Positions 1 through 6,255 of a stretch of 7,436 bases of DNA are shown one piece after another. The notes under the pieces were generated by a model that saw only the letters and a program-made list of their open reading frames with translations, ran no database searches and had not been told where the DNA came from. The translations under genes were made by a program, and so were the position numbers. This DNA comes from Holophagales bacterium UBA5704 (lineage in GTDB: Bacteria > Acidobacteriota > Thermoanaerobaculia > Multivoradales > UBA5704): NCBI GenBank assembly GCA_002420005.1, contig DIHE01000021.1, forward strand, positions 6,065-13,500. The letters run 5' to 3'. Position 1 is the first letter of the stretch. The number at the start of each line of letters is the position of its first letter.

Positions 1-4
1 CGGC

Positions 5-71
5 GCCCCGTGAACGGGGCTTGAAGCCGTCTTCAGACGGCGCTGCTGATAGCCCGGGCATTGATGCCCGG
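5..71. repeat. Run of three tetraloop hairpins (REP-like element)
   Basis: Three perfect small inverted repeats follow one another. The arms are 5-10/15-20 (GCCCCG/CGGGGC, loop TGAA), 27-32/35-40 with flanking pairs (core GCCGTC/GACGGC, loop TTCA) and 54-60/65-71 (CCGGGCA/TGCCCGG, loop TTGA). Each stem is 6-7 bp and each loop is four bases. The element lies just past the stop of the argR-like gene on the minus strand. There is no T-run on either side, so a simple intrinsic terminator is unlikely, although it could still slow polymerase or protect the 3' end of the transcript. The layout resembles the multi-hairpin intergenic repeats of Acidobacteria and other GC-rich genomes. The left edge may be cut by the window start. 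Confidence 0.6.
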
Positions 72-131
72 CGGAGGGTGCGGCTCGCCACCCAGTTTCC
101 GGATCAATTCCTTGCGCCCGGGCTGGTGTCC

Positions 132-629
132 TCACGACAACGGGATGACGGTGACCTTCTCGTCGTCGGTCAGGTAGTACTTGATCCGCTCGTACAAGAG
201 CTTCTGGAAGAAGAAGTTCTCCGTCAGGATCAGCACACCGCTGTCGGCCTCCACCGTGCCGACGACGTCCTCCCAGGCGGAGTCGTTGATCGCCTGGGCG
301 ACCACCCGGCCGGCGCCCGGCGTGGTGACGATGTACATCTGATACGGCCCGGCCGTCTTCACCCCCCGGACGAAGGGGACCACCCGGCGAAACGGCGAGG
401 CGTCCTCCTCCTCTTCGTCGGCCCACGTGGGAATCTCGTACCGCCCCTGGTTGCGCACCGCCCCGAGAAACTTGAGATCGCGGCTGATGCACGACTGCGT
501 CGCCGGAATCCCCCGCTTGCGAAGCCGCTCGACCAGATCCTTCTGCTCCTCCACCGGCGGGCCTCCTCCAGCCAGAATCTCGAGGATCGCCTCCCTGCGT
601 TTCGCCTGCATCTCACGATCTGCTGCCAT
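132..629 (-). CDS. argR: ArgR-family arginine-type transcriptional repressor
   Basis: A 165-aa protein of the length usual for ArgR/AhrC repressors, which form hexamers and bind operators when an effector (classically L-arginine) is bound. Residues about 8-67 form the winged-helix domain, with the recognition-helix signature TQSCISRDLKFL (44-55) followed by the wing GRYEIP (62-67). An acidic linker (DEEEED, 71-76) leads into the C-terminal oligomerisation and effector domain (about 80-165), with AQAIND (111-116) and GTVEADSGVLIL (124-135) at the place of the family GTIxGDDTxxxx effector loop. Of the two neighbouring aspartates of that loop only one (D129) remains; the other is S130. The ATG start is supported by AAGGAG (minus strand, 638-643) eight bases upstream. 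It is divergent from the gene at 853 and its promoter is embedded in palindromes, suggesting autoregulation. No arginine pathway gene is visible nearby, so the regulon and effector are open. Confidence 0.9.
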   Translation of the reverse strand: MAADREMQAKRREAILEILAGGGPPVEEQKDLVERLRKRGIPATQSCISRDLKFLGAVRNQGRYEIPTWADEEEEDASPFRRVVPFVRGVKTAGPYQMYIVTTPGAGRVVAQAINDSAWEDVVGTVEADSGVLILTENFFFQKLLYERIKYYLTDDEKVTVIPLS

Positions 630-650
630 ACCTGCGTCTCCTTACCATGC

Positions 651-698
651 ACATACGATAGACGAATGCCAGTTCGTATGTCAAACCGCTTGACATAC
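651..698. promoter_or_regulatory. Palindromic operator between divergent genes
   Basis: Alternating half-sites of the ACATAC type occupy this stretch. ACATACGA (651-658) and TCGTATGT (674-681) form an 8-bp inverted repeat. GTATGTCAA (676-684) and TTGACATAC (690-698) form a perfect 9-bp inverted repeat around five bases. An inner CGAA/TTCG pair (663-666/673-676) resembles a loose ARG-box core. The sites overlap the promoters of both divergent genes. The likely binder is the ArgR-like protein encoded alongside, by analogy with autoregulated argR genes. That assignment is inference. Confidence 0.65.
655..684 (-). promoter_or_regulatory. Probable sigma70-like promoter of argR-like gene
   Basis: On the minus strand a perfect -35 TTGACA (684-679) is followed after 18 bases by TATCGT (660-655), which keeps TAT..T of the -10 consensus. 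Transcription would start near 648, leaving a leader of about 19 bases that includes the ribosome binding site. Both boxes lie inside the inverted repeats. Confidence 0.55.
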
Positions 699-718
699 AT
701 TCCGCATGAGTCTACTCT
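690..718 (+). promoter_or_regulatory. Probable promoter of the 853 gene
   Basis: TTGACA (690-695) is followed after 17 bases by TACTCT (713-718), a weak -10. The -35 is one arm of the perfect palindrome whose other arm supplies the -35 of the argR-like gene, so one bound repressor could block both. The leader to the start codon would be about 125 bases. It contains an imperfect stem (CCGCCACCT 743-751 with AGGT..GGCGG 757-766) but no clear attenuator. Confidence 0.4.
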
Positions 719-852
719 ATCCGCATGCCTGGGACATCCGGGCCGCCACCTCGGGAAGGTGGGCGGTTCGGGAGCCCCGGCCTCCGGTGCCGATTCCCGG
801 TTCCGGAACGACAAACGGGCCTGCGGGCCCACGACCCGAAAGGAGAAGGACC

Positions 853-1248
853 ATGACGAAGGAGACGACCGTGCAGGGCCGGGTGGGGAAGTTGCAGAAG
901 CTGCTCAACCGGATGACCGACAACCGCGAGGAGCTTGGCCACCTGGAGCCGAGCCGCGCGCGGTTCGAGGAGATCTTCGGCCAGATCCAGGAGGCCGCCA
1001 ACCGGCAGGCCTCCTACACGGCGAGCAAGCAGGAGGCCAGCCAGCAGCTCCAGGGCTTTCTCACCGACGCGGAGCGGTTGGCGACCGTTCTGCAGTTGGC
1101 GGTCAAGCAGCACTACGGCATCCGGGCCGAGAAGCTCGCCGATTTCGGTCTGAAGCCGTTCCGCGGCCGGCCCCGCAAGGGCACCGCCGCGGCCACCAAG
1201 CCGGCGAAGCCCACCCCCGCCCCCACCGCCGCACCTGATCCCGAGTAG
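853..1248 (+). CDS. Small helical protein with AT-hook-like basic tail
   Basis: A 131-aa protein with no assigned function. Residues about 5-95 look almost wholly helical and rich in Q, E, K and L (for example LQKLLNRM 14-21 and RFEEIFGQIQEAANRQ 37-52), suggesting a helical bundle or coiled coil. Then follows KLADFGLKPFRGRPRKG (94-110), containing RGRPRK, a match to the AT-hook core that grips the DNA minor groove. A lysine/alanine/proline tail follows, like histone H1-type tails. There is no signal peptide or membrane segment. I recall similar anonymous proteins sharing the HYGIRAEKLADFGLKP-type motif in acidobacterial genomes. The ATG at 853 is chosen because AGGAG (841-845) sits seven bases upstream. 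The open frame upstream to 706 overlaps the promoter region and has no ribosome binding site. It is divergent from the argR-like gene and probably under the same operator. DNA binding is inferred from the tail only. Confidence 0.8.
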   Translation: MTKETTVQGRVGKLQKLLNRMTDNREELGHLEPSRARFEEIFGQIQEAANRQASYTASKQEASQQLQGFLTDAERLATVLQLAVKQHYGIRAEKLADFGLKPFRGRPRKGTAAATKPAKPTPAPTAAPDPE

Positions 1249-1271
1249 CGCTGTAGCTTGACCTCTCTCTC

Positions 1272-1304
1272 CGGGGACGTGCCCCCCACGTCCCCGCCTC
1301 TTTT
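1272..1304 (+). terminator. Intrinsic terminator of the 853 gene
   Basis: A 10-bp perfect stem (1272-1281 with 1287-1296, core GGGGACGTG/CACGTCCCC) has a five-C loop and is followed by CCTCTTTT. It begins 23 bases after the stop codon at 1248. This is the best terminator in the window. Confidence 0.8.
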
Positions 1305-1369
1305 CCCCCCGCCGCTCCCCGAGATTCCGAAGACAACGCCACCACCGCGCGCCCCCCGATACCGCCGCC

Positions 1370-2640
1370 TTCGAGAAGCTGACGTGGCCATCCGATCGAT
1401 CCATCTCCTGAGACCTTCTCGGGAAACGCTGGCTCCGCCAGCCGCCGTAGTGAGCGCGTCCACCGTTCTCCTCGAAACTTCTCTGGCTTTGCTGCCACCA
1501 TGATCTTCCGTGATAAGCCCGGCCGCTGATCTTCCGGGAACATCCCGGGATGAGCAGACTCCATCAGCTCGTCCCCCGCTTCCACCACGCGCCCACCAGC
1601 CAGGCCCCGGAGGGGCCGGCAGCATAAAGCCCGGGGCCAGAGCGCAGCGGCGGCCCCGGGTCAACAAGGCCAGAAATGTTCAAGCCCCGGCAGGGGCGGC
1701 AGTCAGCCCGGCAAGGCAAAGCGCTTCGACGGCAACAACCGGGCGCTCCCCAGAAGCTGACGTCGGCAGCCGATCATCGGATCGCCTGAAAACTTCCCGC
1801 GATGTGCTCGCCCCATCCGCCGATGGGGTCAGACCTTCTGCTGATCTCCTCGGAACTTCTCGGGAAGTGCTTGCCCCATCTGCTTCCGTGGCCAGCCCGT
1901 CCACTGATCTCTGAGAGCTTCGCAAGATGGGCTGACTCGATCTGCTTCCGAGGTGAGCCCGTCGACCGATCTCCTGACAACTTCTCGGGATGGGCTGATT
2001 CCGGAAGCTAATGTGGCGAGCCCGTCTGCTTCCGAAGTCAGCCCGCCTGCTGATGTCCTGACCCCTTCTCGGGATGAGCAGACTCCGGAGGCGGATGTGG
2101 CGAGCTCGTCGGGTCATTTTCTCGGAACGTCTCGGAAAATGCTGGCTCCATCAGCTGCCGTGGTAAGCCCGTCCGCTGATCTCCTGACAACTTCTCGAAA
2201 AGTGCTGGCTCCGGAAGCGGACGGGGCGAGCCCGCCCGCTGATCTCCAGGAGCTTCTCGGGAAGTCCTGGCTCCATCAGCAGACGTGGTAAGCCCGTCAG
2301 CCGAAACCCTGAGAGCTTCTCGGGAAGTGCTGACGCCGTCTGCGAAAGTGCCAGGCCCGTCAGCTGATCTCCTATCAACTTCTCGGGATGTCCTGACTTC
2401 ATAAACCTGCGGGATGAGCCCGTCTGCCGATCTCCTGGTAACTTCTCGGGCAGTGGTGACTCCCTCTGCGGAAGTGGTAAGCCCGCCAACCGATCTCCTG
2501 GCAACTTCTCGGGAAGTTTTGACTCCGGAAGCGGAGGTGGCGAGCCCATCTGCTGATCTCCTGCCAACTTCCCGGGGTGTGCTGGCTCCGTCAGCAGACG
2601 AGGAGAGCCCGTCAACCAATCTGTCGGGAGCATCGGAAGC
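1370..2640. repeat. Degenerate 63-bp tandem repeat array (about 17 copies)
   Basis: A recurring block has the order CTTCTCGGGAAGTGCTG, GCTCC, a variable CAGCAGACGTGG, (C/T)(G/A)AGCCCGTC and TGCTGATCTCCTG. Anchors equivalent to TCTCCTG fall at about 1404, 1467 and 1530. After an interruption they resume at 1782, 1845, 1908, 1970, 2054, 2117, 2180, 2243, 2305, 2368, 2431, 2494, 2557 and 2620. Spacing is 62-63 bases, except for one 84-base step at 1970-2054. Copies differ from each other by many substitutions. Many carry ACTTCTCGGGAAGT or a close variant, a 5-bp stem with a TCGG loop. Some also pair CAGACG with CGTCTG across the GAGCC. Because 63 is 21 codons and stops are rare, all long frames here encode SREVxRRSADGLxTSADG-like peptides. 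They lack ribosome binding sites, and frames shift at indels, so I do not call a protein. No CRISPR-type conserved repeat/unique spacer pattern is seen. Confidence 0.9.
1603..1744. repeat. Multi-hairpin palindromic element interrupting the array
   Basis: This block does not follow the 63-bp pattern. It contains GGCCCC/GGGGCC (1603-1608/1612-1617), a 9-bp perfect pair CCCGGGGCC/GGCCCCGGG (1630-1638/1652-1660), GCCCC/GGGGC (1684-1688/1693-1697) and an outer GCCCGG/CCGGGC (1706-1711/1739-1744). The first and third hairpins are near-identical direct repeats (1604-1622 and 1684-1702, differing by one inserted and one deleted base), 80 bases apart. It resembles REP/REPIN-like dispersed palindromes of GC-rich bacteria. 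I recall similar CCCGGGG multi-hairpin units as common intergenic repeats, but this was not searched. Mobilisation by a RAYT-type transposase is possible; one of that type lies at the right edge of the window. Confidence 0.6.
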
Positions 2641-2801
2641 TACGGTGCCCCTCTCTCCCGGGGTGGCGGCGGCGCAGCTTGCCGGCACGGGCCCGTCGTG
2701 TAAGGGGATTGTGTCCCTGCGAGAACCTAGACTACCATGCCTGGAAACGAAATCGCTGCCGGCCCTCGCGCCCACCGCGGCGAACGCCCAGCGGCCCTCT
2801 G

Positions 2802-2814
2802 GGAGGTTCGCGTG
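2802..2814 (+). promoter_or_regulatory. Ribosome binding site deciding the GTG start
   Basis: GGGAGG followed by TTCGC and GTG is a near-consensus Shine-Dalgarno at standard spacing. It selects GTG 2812 over the upstream ATG 2737. Confidence 0.75.
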
Positions 2815-3540
2815 AATTCAGAATACTTCGAGATCTCGGATCGCTTCTGCGGGCCACCGAGCTCCGGGAACGGCGGCTACGTCTGCGGACGCATCGCGAA
2901 GGACCTGGCAGGCACAGTCTCCGTTCGCCTGAAGGCTCCGCCGCCGTTGAACACACCCCTTCGGCGCGAGTGGACATCTGACGGCGCACGCTTGCTCCAA
3001 GGGACCACGCTCATTGGCGAAGCCAAGCTCTCTGAGCTCGCGCTGGAGGCTCCGAACCCTCCCAGCGTTGGCGAGGCCACACAGGCGGCGAGGTCCTATC
3101 CCGGGTTCACCAACCATGTGTTCCCGCGGTGCTTCGTTTGCGGTCCCGCTCGCTCGGCAGGCGACGGTCTCCGCATCTTTCCCGGTCTGCTCGAAAACCG
3201 CACCGTCCATGCAGCCCCTTGGGTTCCTGCCCCATCACTTGGCGATGAAGCCGGAAAAGTAGCCCCCGAGTTCATTTGGTCCGCGCTCGACTGCCCCAGC
3301 GGGTTCGCAGTGCTACCGGCTCCCGACGGAATGGCCGTCGTGCTGGGCGAGCTGTGCGCGACCCTTCTTGGTGATCTACACGTTGGCCAGCCAGCGATCG
3401 TCTCTGCATGGCCCATTGCGCGCGAGGGTCGCCGTCGAACGGCCGGTTCGGCCATCCACAATGCAGCAGGGGAGCTCGTTGCCATCGCCAGGGCTGTCTG
3501 GATCGAAGTGCCCGCGAGCCAGTGGAGCCCCGGGGCCTAG
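2812..3540 (+). CDS. Hotdog-fold (thioesterase-like) protein, two-domain type
   Basis: A 242-aa protein that appears to consist of two hotdog-like halves. The first half has FCGPPSSGNGGYVCGRIA (12-29), the family's conserved GNGGYxxG helix, and VSVRLKAPPPLNTPL (36-50). The second half has RCFVCGPAR..GDGLRIFPG (106-125), EFIWSALDCPSGFA (153-166) and a terminal strand pair RRRTAGSAIHNAAGELVAIARAVWIEV (207-233, read from positions, not one motif). Hotdog proteins commonly hydrolyse or dehydrate acyl-CoA or acyl-ACP thioesters in the cytosol; substrate here is unknown. C107 and C110 form a CxxC that might bind metal or be redox active. The start is the GTG at 2812, with GGAGG (2802-2806) five bases upstream. 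An in-frame ATG at 2737 has no ribosome binding site and adds 25 unconserved residues. There is no neighbour in the same operon, and no promoter or terminator could be identified with confidence. Confidence 0.82.
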   Translation: MNSEYFEISDRFCGPPSSGNGGYVCGRIAKDLAGTVSVRLKAPPPLNTPLRREWTSDGARLLQGTTLIGEAKLSELALEAPNPPSVGEATQAARSYPGFTNHVFPRCFVCGPARSAGDGLRIFPGLLENRTVHAAPWVPAPSLGDEAGKVAPEFIWSALDCPSGFAVLPAPDGMAVVLGELCATLLGDLHVGQPAIVSAWPIAREGRRRTAGSAIHNAAGELVAIARAVWIEVPASQWSPGA

Positions 3541-3805
3541 AACTAGACGGTGGCAGAGACGCCCACCCCCTCGCTCAAGCGGAGCGCCAACGGGAGGCCA
3601 CCAGGGGTGGCGACATTGTCCTGGCTCAGTTTCCGACCGTCCCCGCGAACTTCGGCACTTCGGCACTTCGATACTCCGACTCTCTTCGACTCCCAAGAGC
3701 ATCTCGCCAATGCCAGTCAAGAGTCCAACCTCTTGGTTGAGTACCCGGCTGGAGACGCTAGTTTCGAGCAGGTACCGACCTCTCATGAGGTCTACCAAAA
3801 CCGTA
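3541..3805. other. Intergenic stretch between convergent genes
   Basis: No gene is supported. It separates the stop of the hotdog gene from the stop of the TIR-ATPase gene, which converge. It holds a triple 8-base tandem repeat (ACTTCGGC 3649-3656, ACTTCGGC 3657-3664, ACTTCGAT 3665-3672) and two small hairpins, CAACC/GGTTG (3726-3730/3735-3739) and GACCTC/GAGGTC (3777-3782/3787-3792, loop TCAT). The second hairpin lies 14 bases past the TIR-ATPase stop and could help end that transcript, but there is no T-run. The high-GC host composition gives way to the lower-GC island within this stretch. Confidence 0.55.
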
Positions 3806-6124
3806 TTACGCACCAGGGTTGGCGGAAAAAAATGCCTCCCTTTGGTGCAGATAATCCCACGTAAACTGTAGGGTTAGCTCTTGGTCCTGCGTGTCAAGCC
3901 ATAGGTATTCACAGAAGATCGGATGAACTATAAACTTCCAGCCCTCCAGGTCGACCTCGTCGGTTCCTATCAGTATCGTAGAGCCCTCATTAAAATAAAA
4001 GGCGTCTTCAGAGTCCAACCCAAACCTCTCTCTCAAAGCCTTATCTGCCTTTATTCCCAAGAATCCCACGTCGTACAAGAAGCGTACCTTCGCGACGAGG
4101 TCAAGTTCCTCGATTCCTCCCGACGCAAACTTAAAGTCAAGAGGAAATAAAATTGACTTGACCTCATCAAAACCGAGAATCACCGCCCTCCTCTTAAATG
4201 CCATCGCAATCTCTCTAATGTTGACAACGGTTGAGTGGAATTCATTGAAGAACTCGCTCTCGATTATTCTTCTCGTGCTGGCCTTTATGCACTTCCGCAC
4301 GACATCAGTCGTAACCTCGTAACCCCACCTCCTCATATCCTCGGCTAGCGCCAGGAGAGCAGCGTAGTAGACCAGCACCTCCCTCGGCCTCCAGAACGTA
4401 TGCCTGAGGACGTATATGAACAGTGGCATACGGTAGCGCCGCTGGTTGTACTCAAAGTCAAGTTCCATCGGGAGATGGCGGAATGAACGATGGCGCAGCA
4501 CCTCTTCAAGGCGCTCTCTGGGGCTCGCCTCTTTCCTCGTTACCATGCTAGCCAGCACCTCAAGGCGCTTCCGCAACAGAATTGCGAGCTCCACCCCAGA
4601 CCAATGCAGGGTACACCACCTCTGCCAGTGGCGATAGCTGTCTCTGTCGACTCTCATCACCTCCATGAAGCGGTCTTTAGGTGCCGCAATGCAAAAGTCA
4701 AGATTGCGGTAGAAATAGTCCTGCCGCTTGCTTCTTGCGCTCATCGCTAAGCTCAACAGGGAGCGGAGCCAGTCAATTTCAAAATGGGCTCGTTTTTTCA
4801 GGCGCACTTCGTCCTGCAACCGTAGGCCCTGAAGTCTAAATTTGTCGAAAGCGGTGTCGAATCCATCCAGGGTCACAAGGAAGCGTTTTGGCAATGAGCG
4901 CATTACAACCCTGAAAGCCGCCAAGGCATCCGCACCCAACAGGAAGGATAAATATCTTTCTCTGTCAAATCGCACACCAATATCAACGAGAAAAACTGTC
5001 GCTTCCGAGCGCGCCTCGTCGATACAATCGCGAACGAAATCTATCATTCCGCTGAAGGCATAATTGAAGAAATCCCCGACTTGCCATTCGGCGGGCGAGC
5101 CGCTACTTTCTCCCTTAATCCTCTTGAACAGACCCGCGATGGGGCTTATCTGCCAATCCTCCGCGGAAAGAGCGCCTTGCAAATAGAGTTCTAGAGTTAC
5201 CTCCATCATGGCCAGGATCAAAAGAGCTTCCCATGTTAGTTCGAAGGCTAAGTCGCGTGATACTGCGGCATCAGCATCAGACCGGAACTGACTGTCGCTG
5301 CTATAGAGGCTGTACAGAGACTCCAGATTGAATTCGTCGGCAACGATGTTAATGATCCCCACGTATCGTTCCGGGTGAATCAAGGGGAGCACCTGCGTCA
5401 GCGTGGACTTACCACTTCCCTTTCTTCCAATAACGACATATGCCAGCTGACTCTCGATTCTTAAGTATGTGTTTGTCTTGACCAAAATTGTCTCAAGATA
5501 GTCGTGCCCGGCGAACGTTGAATCATCAAAGCTGGCCTTCAGATCGACAAAGAGGCGATCGTAATAGGAGTTCGACAGCTTCGAGAAAGAATCGCTGTTT
5601 ACAGTGGCGAGAGCATGAACCTGCAGGGCGAGTGAGCGAATATGTGGCACAAGAATTTGCTGCGCTTGATGGGGGACAAGAAACTCTCCTGTCGCCTTCC
5701 TGGTCACTCGCAGACCGGTTAAATCTAGTTGTTTTATCTGGGCCAACTCATCTGGCGTGGAGTCGGCCCTACTTCCCGAAAAGAGAATCGGAAGAATGTC
5801 GAAATGAGAGCGGTTTTCCTGCTCTTTGGATTTTTCATTTGAGTATCGCATCCAAATTCGCCGAAACTCCTCATACACGCCGCCTTGACGATCTACTATC
5901 TTCTTCTTGTACGACGGTGTTAGCACAATCAGAACCGCGTCAACTTCGTCCAAAAGTCCCATGAAGGCGGCGAAATCTTCACCTATGCGGAGATTCTGAT
6001 CAAAGAGAAGCTGCCCGCCCTCACCAAGGTGCTCTCTCAAGACGTGCAAGATGAAGTCGAGAGTATCCCTATCGCATCCGTCGTGAGAATACGACACAAA
6101 GCACTTCTTCGAGATTCGTGCCAT
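3806..6124 (-). CDS. TIR/SEFIR-domain P-loop ATPase, putative anti-phage defence protein
   Basis: A 772-aa protein. Residues about 5-165 form a TIR/SEFIR-like domain: CFVSYSHDG (8-16), LLFDQNLRIGEDF (39-51), AVLIVLTPSYKKK (63-75) and GGVYEEFRRIW (81-91), where E85 or E86 sits where TIR NADases carry the catalytic glutamate. A P-loop ATPase follows, with Walker A GRKGSGKST (233-241), Walker B-like RFLVTLDGFDTAF (414-426), strand and turn DFCIAAPKDRF (476-486), and an arginine motif FWRPREVLVYYA (577-588). The C-terminus (about 600-772) is helical, without recognised repeats. This resembles the P-loop ATPase family named for Sll1717 and STAND-like NTPases. In bacteria, TIR domains joined to such sensors typically destroy NAD+ or make a nucleotide signal on infection. 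The start is supported by AAGAGG (minus strand, 6130-6135) five bases upstream. Base composition is visibly lower in GC than in neighbours, indicating transfer. No partner gene is adjacent, so it probably acts alone. Defence function is inference. Confidence 0.85.
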   Translation of the reverse strand: MARISKKCFVSYSHDGCDRDTLDFILHVLREHLGEGGQLLFDQNLRIGEDFAAFMGLLDEVDAVLIVLTPSYKKKIVDRQGGVYEEFRRIWMRYSNEKSKEQENRSHFDILPILFSGSRADSTPDELAQIKQLDLTGLRVTRKATGEFLVPHQAQQILVPHIRSLALQVHALATVNSDSFSKLSNSYYDRLFVDLKASFDDSTFAGHDYLETILVKTNTYLRIESQLAYVVIGRKGSGKSTLTQVLPLIHPERYVGIINIVADEFNLESLYSLYSSDSQFRSDADAAVSRDLAFELTWEALLILAMMEVTLELYLQGALSAEDWQISPIAGLFKRIKGESSGSPAEWQVGDFFNYAFSGMIDFVRDCIDEARSEATVFLVDIGVRFDRERYLSFLLGADALAAFRVVMRSLPKRFLVTLDGFDTAFDKFRLQGLRLQDEVRLKKRAHFEIDWLRSLLSLAMSARSKRQDYFYRNLDFCIAAPKDRFMEVMRVDRDSYRHWQRWCTLHWSGVELAILLRKRLEVLASMVTRKEASPRERLEEVLRHRSFRHLPMELDFEYNQRRYRMPLFIYVLRHTFWRPREVLVYYAALLALAEDMRRWGYEVTTDVVRKCIKASTRRIIESEFFNEFHSTVVNIREIAMAFKRRAVILGFDEVKSILFPLDFKFASGGIEELDLVAKVRFLYDVGFLGIKADKALRERFGLDSEDAFYFNEGSTILIGTDEVDLEGWKFIVHPIFCEYLWLDTQDQELTLQFTWDYLHQREAFFSANPGA

Positions 6125-6185
6125 TCATACCTCTTAACAGCTGGGTCGTCGTGCTGGAACCTTAGCGCCGAAGTTTAGGCTGCAA

Positions 6186-6214
6186 AGCATAGACTTGATA
6201 TCAATGAGCGTCAA
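6186..6214 (-). promoter_or_regulatory. Promoter of the TIR-ATPase gene with internal palindrome
   Basis: On the minus strand TTGACG (6214-6209) and TATGCT (6191-6186) are separated by exactly 17 bases, a good sigma70-type promoter about 60 bases before the start codon. The spacer contains the perfect 10-base palindrome TTGATATCAA (6195-6204), a plausible operator for control of a potentially toxic product. No linked repressor gene is visible. Confidence 0.6.
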
Positions 6215-6255
6215 GACGGCGCCTTTGTTCAATCTGGTTCGCCCGCTGAAGTAGG

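Noticed and set aside
706..852. Upstream ATG 706 as the start of the AT-hook-like gene
   Set aside because: It overlaps the predicted promoter, lacks a ribosome binding site, and the added residues look like non-coding translation; ATG 853 has AGGAG at good spacing.
21..1238. A 405-codon open frame on the plus strand
   Set aside because: It runs antisense through the argR-like gene and across the divergent promoters, has no ribosome binding site, and its composition is that of a GC-rich shadow frame.
1370..2640. CRISPR array
   Set aside because: The whole 63-bp unit is repeated with drift; there is no constant repeat alternating with unique spacers and no cas gene.
2038..2775. Repeat protein with 21-residue SREVxRRSADGLxTSADG units on the minus strand
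   Set aside because: Similar frames are open on the other strand and in other registers, indels of the array break the frame, and no start with a ribosome binding site is seen. The pattern follows from a 63-bp DNA repeat.
2737..2811. ATG 2737 as the start of the hotdog protein
   Set aside because: There is no ribosome binding site before it, and the 25 extra residues precede the conserved domain; GTG 2812 has GGAGG five bases upstream.
3777..3792. GACCTC/GAGGTC hairpin as a firm terminator of the TIR-ATPase gene
   Set aside because: The stem is only 6 bp and no T-run follows on the minus strand; mentioned only as a possibility.
3368..3871. Plus-strand frames across the hotdog gene end and the TIR-ATPase end
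   Set aside because: They overlap two well-supported genes and show no recognisable motif or ribosome binding site.
5488..5964. A 158-codon plus-strand frame inside the TIR-ATPase gene
   Set aside because: It is antisense to the conserved TIR and linker region and has no family resemblance.
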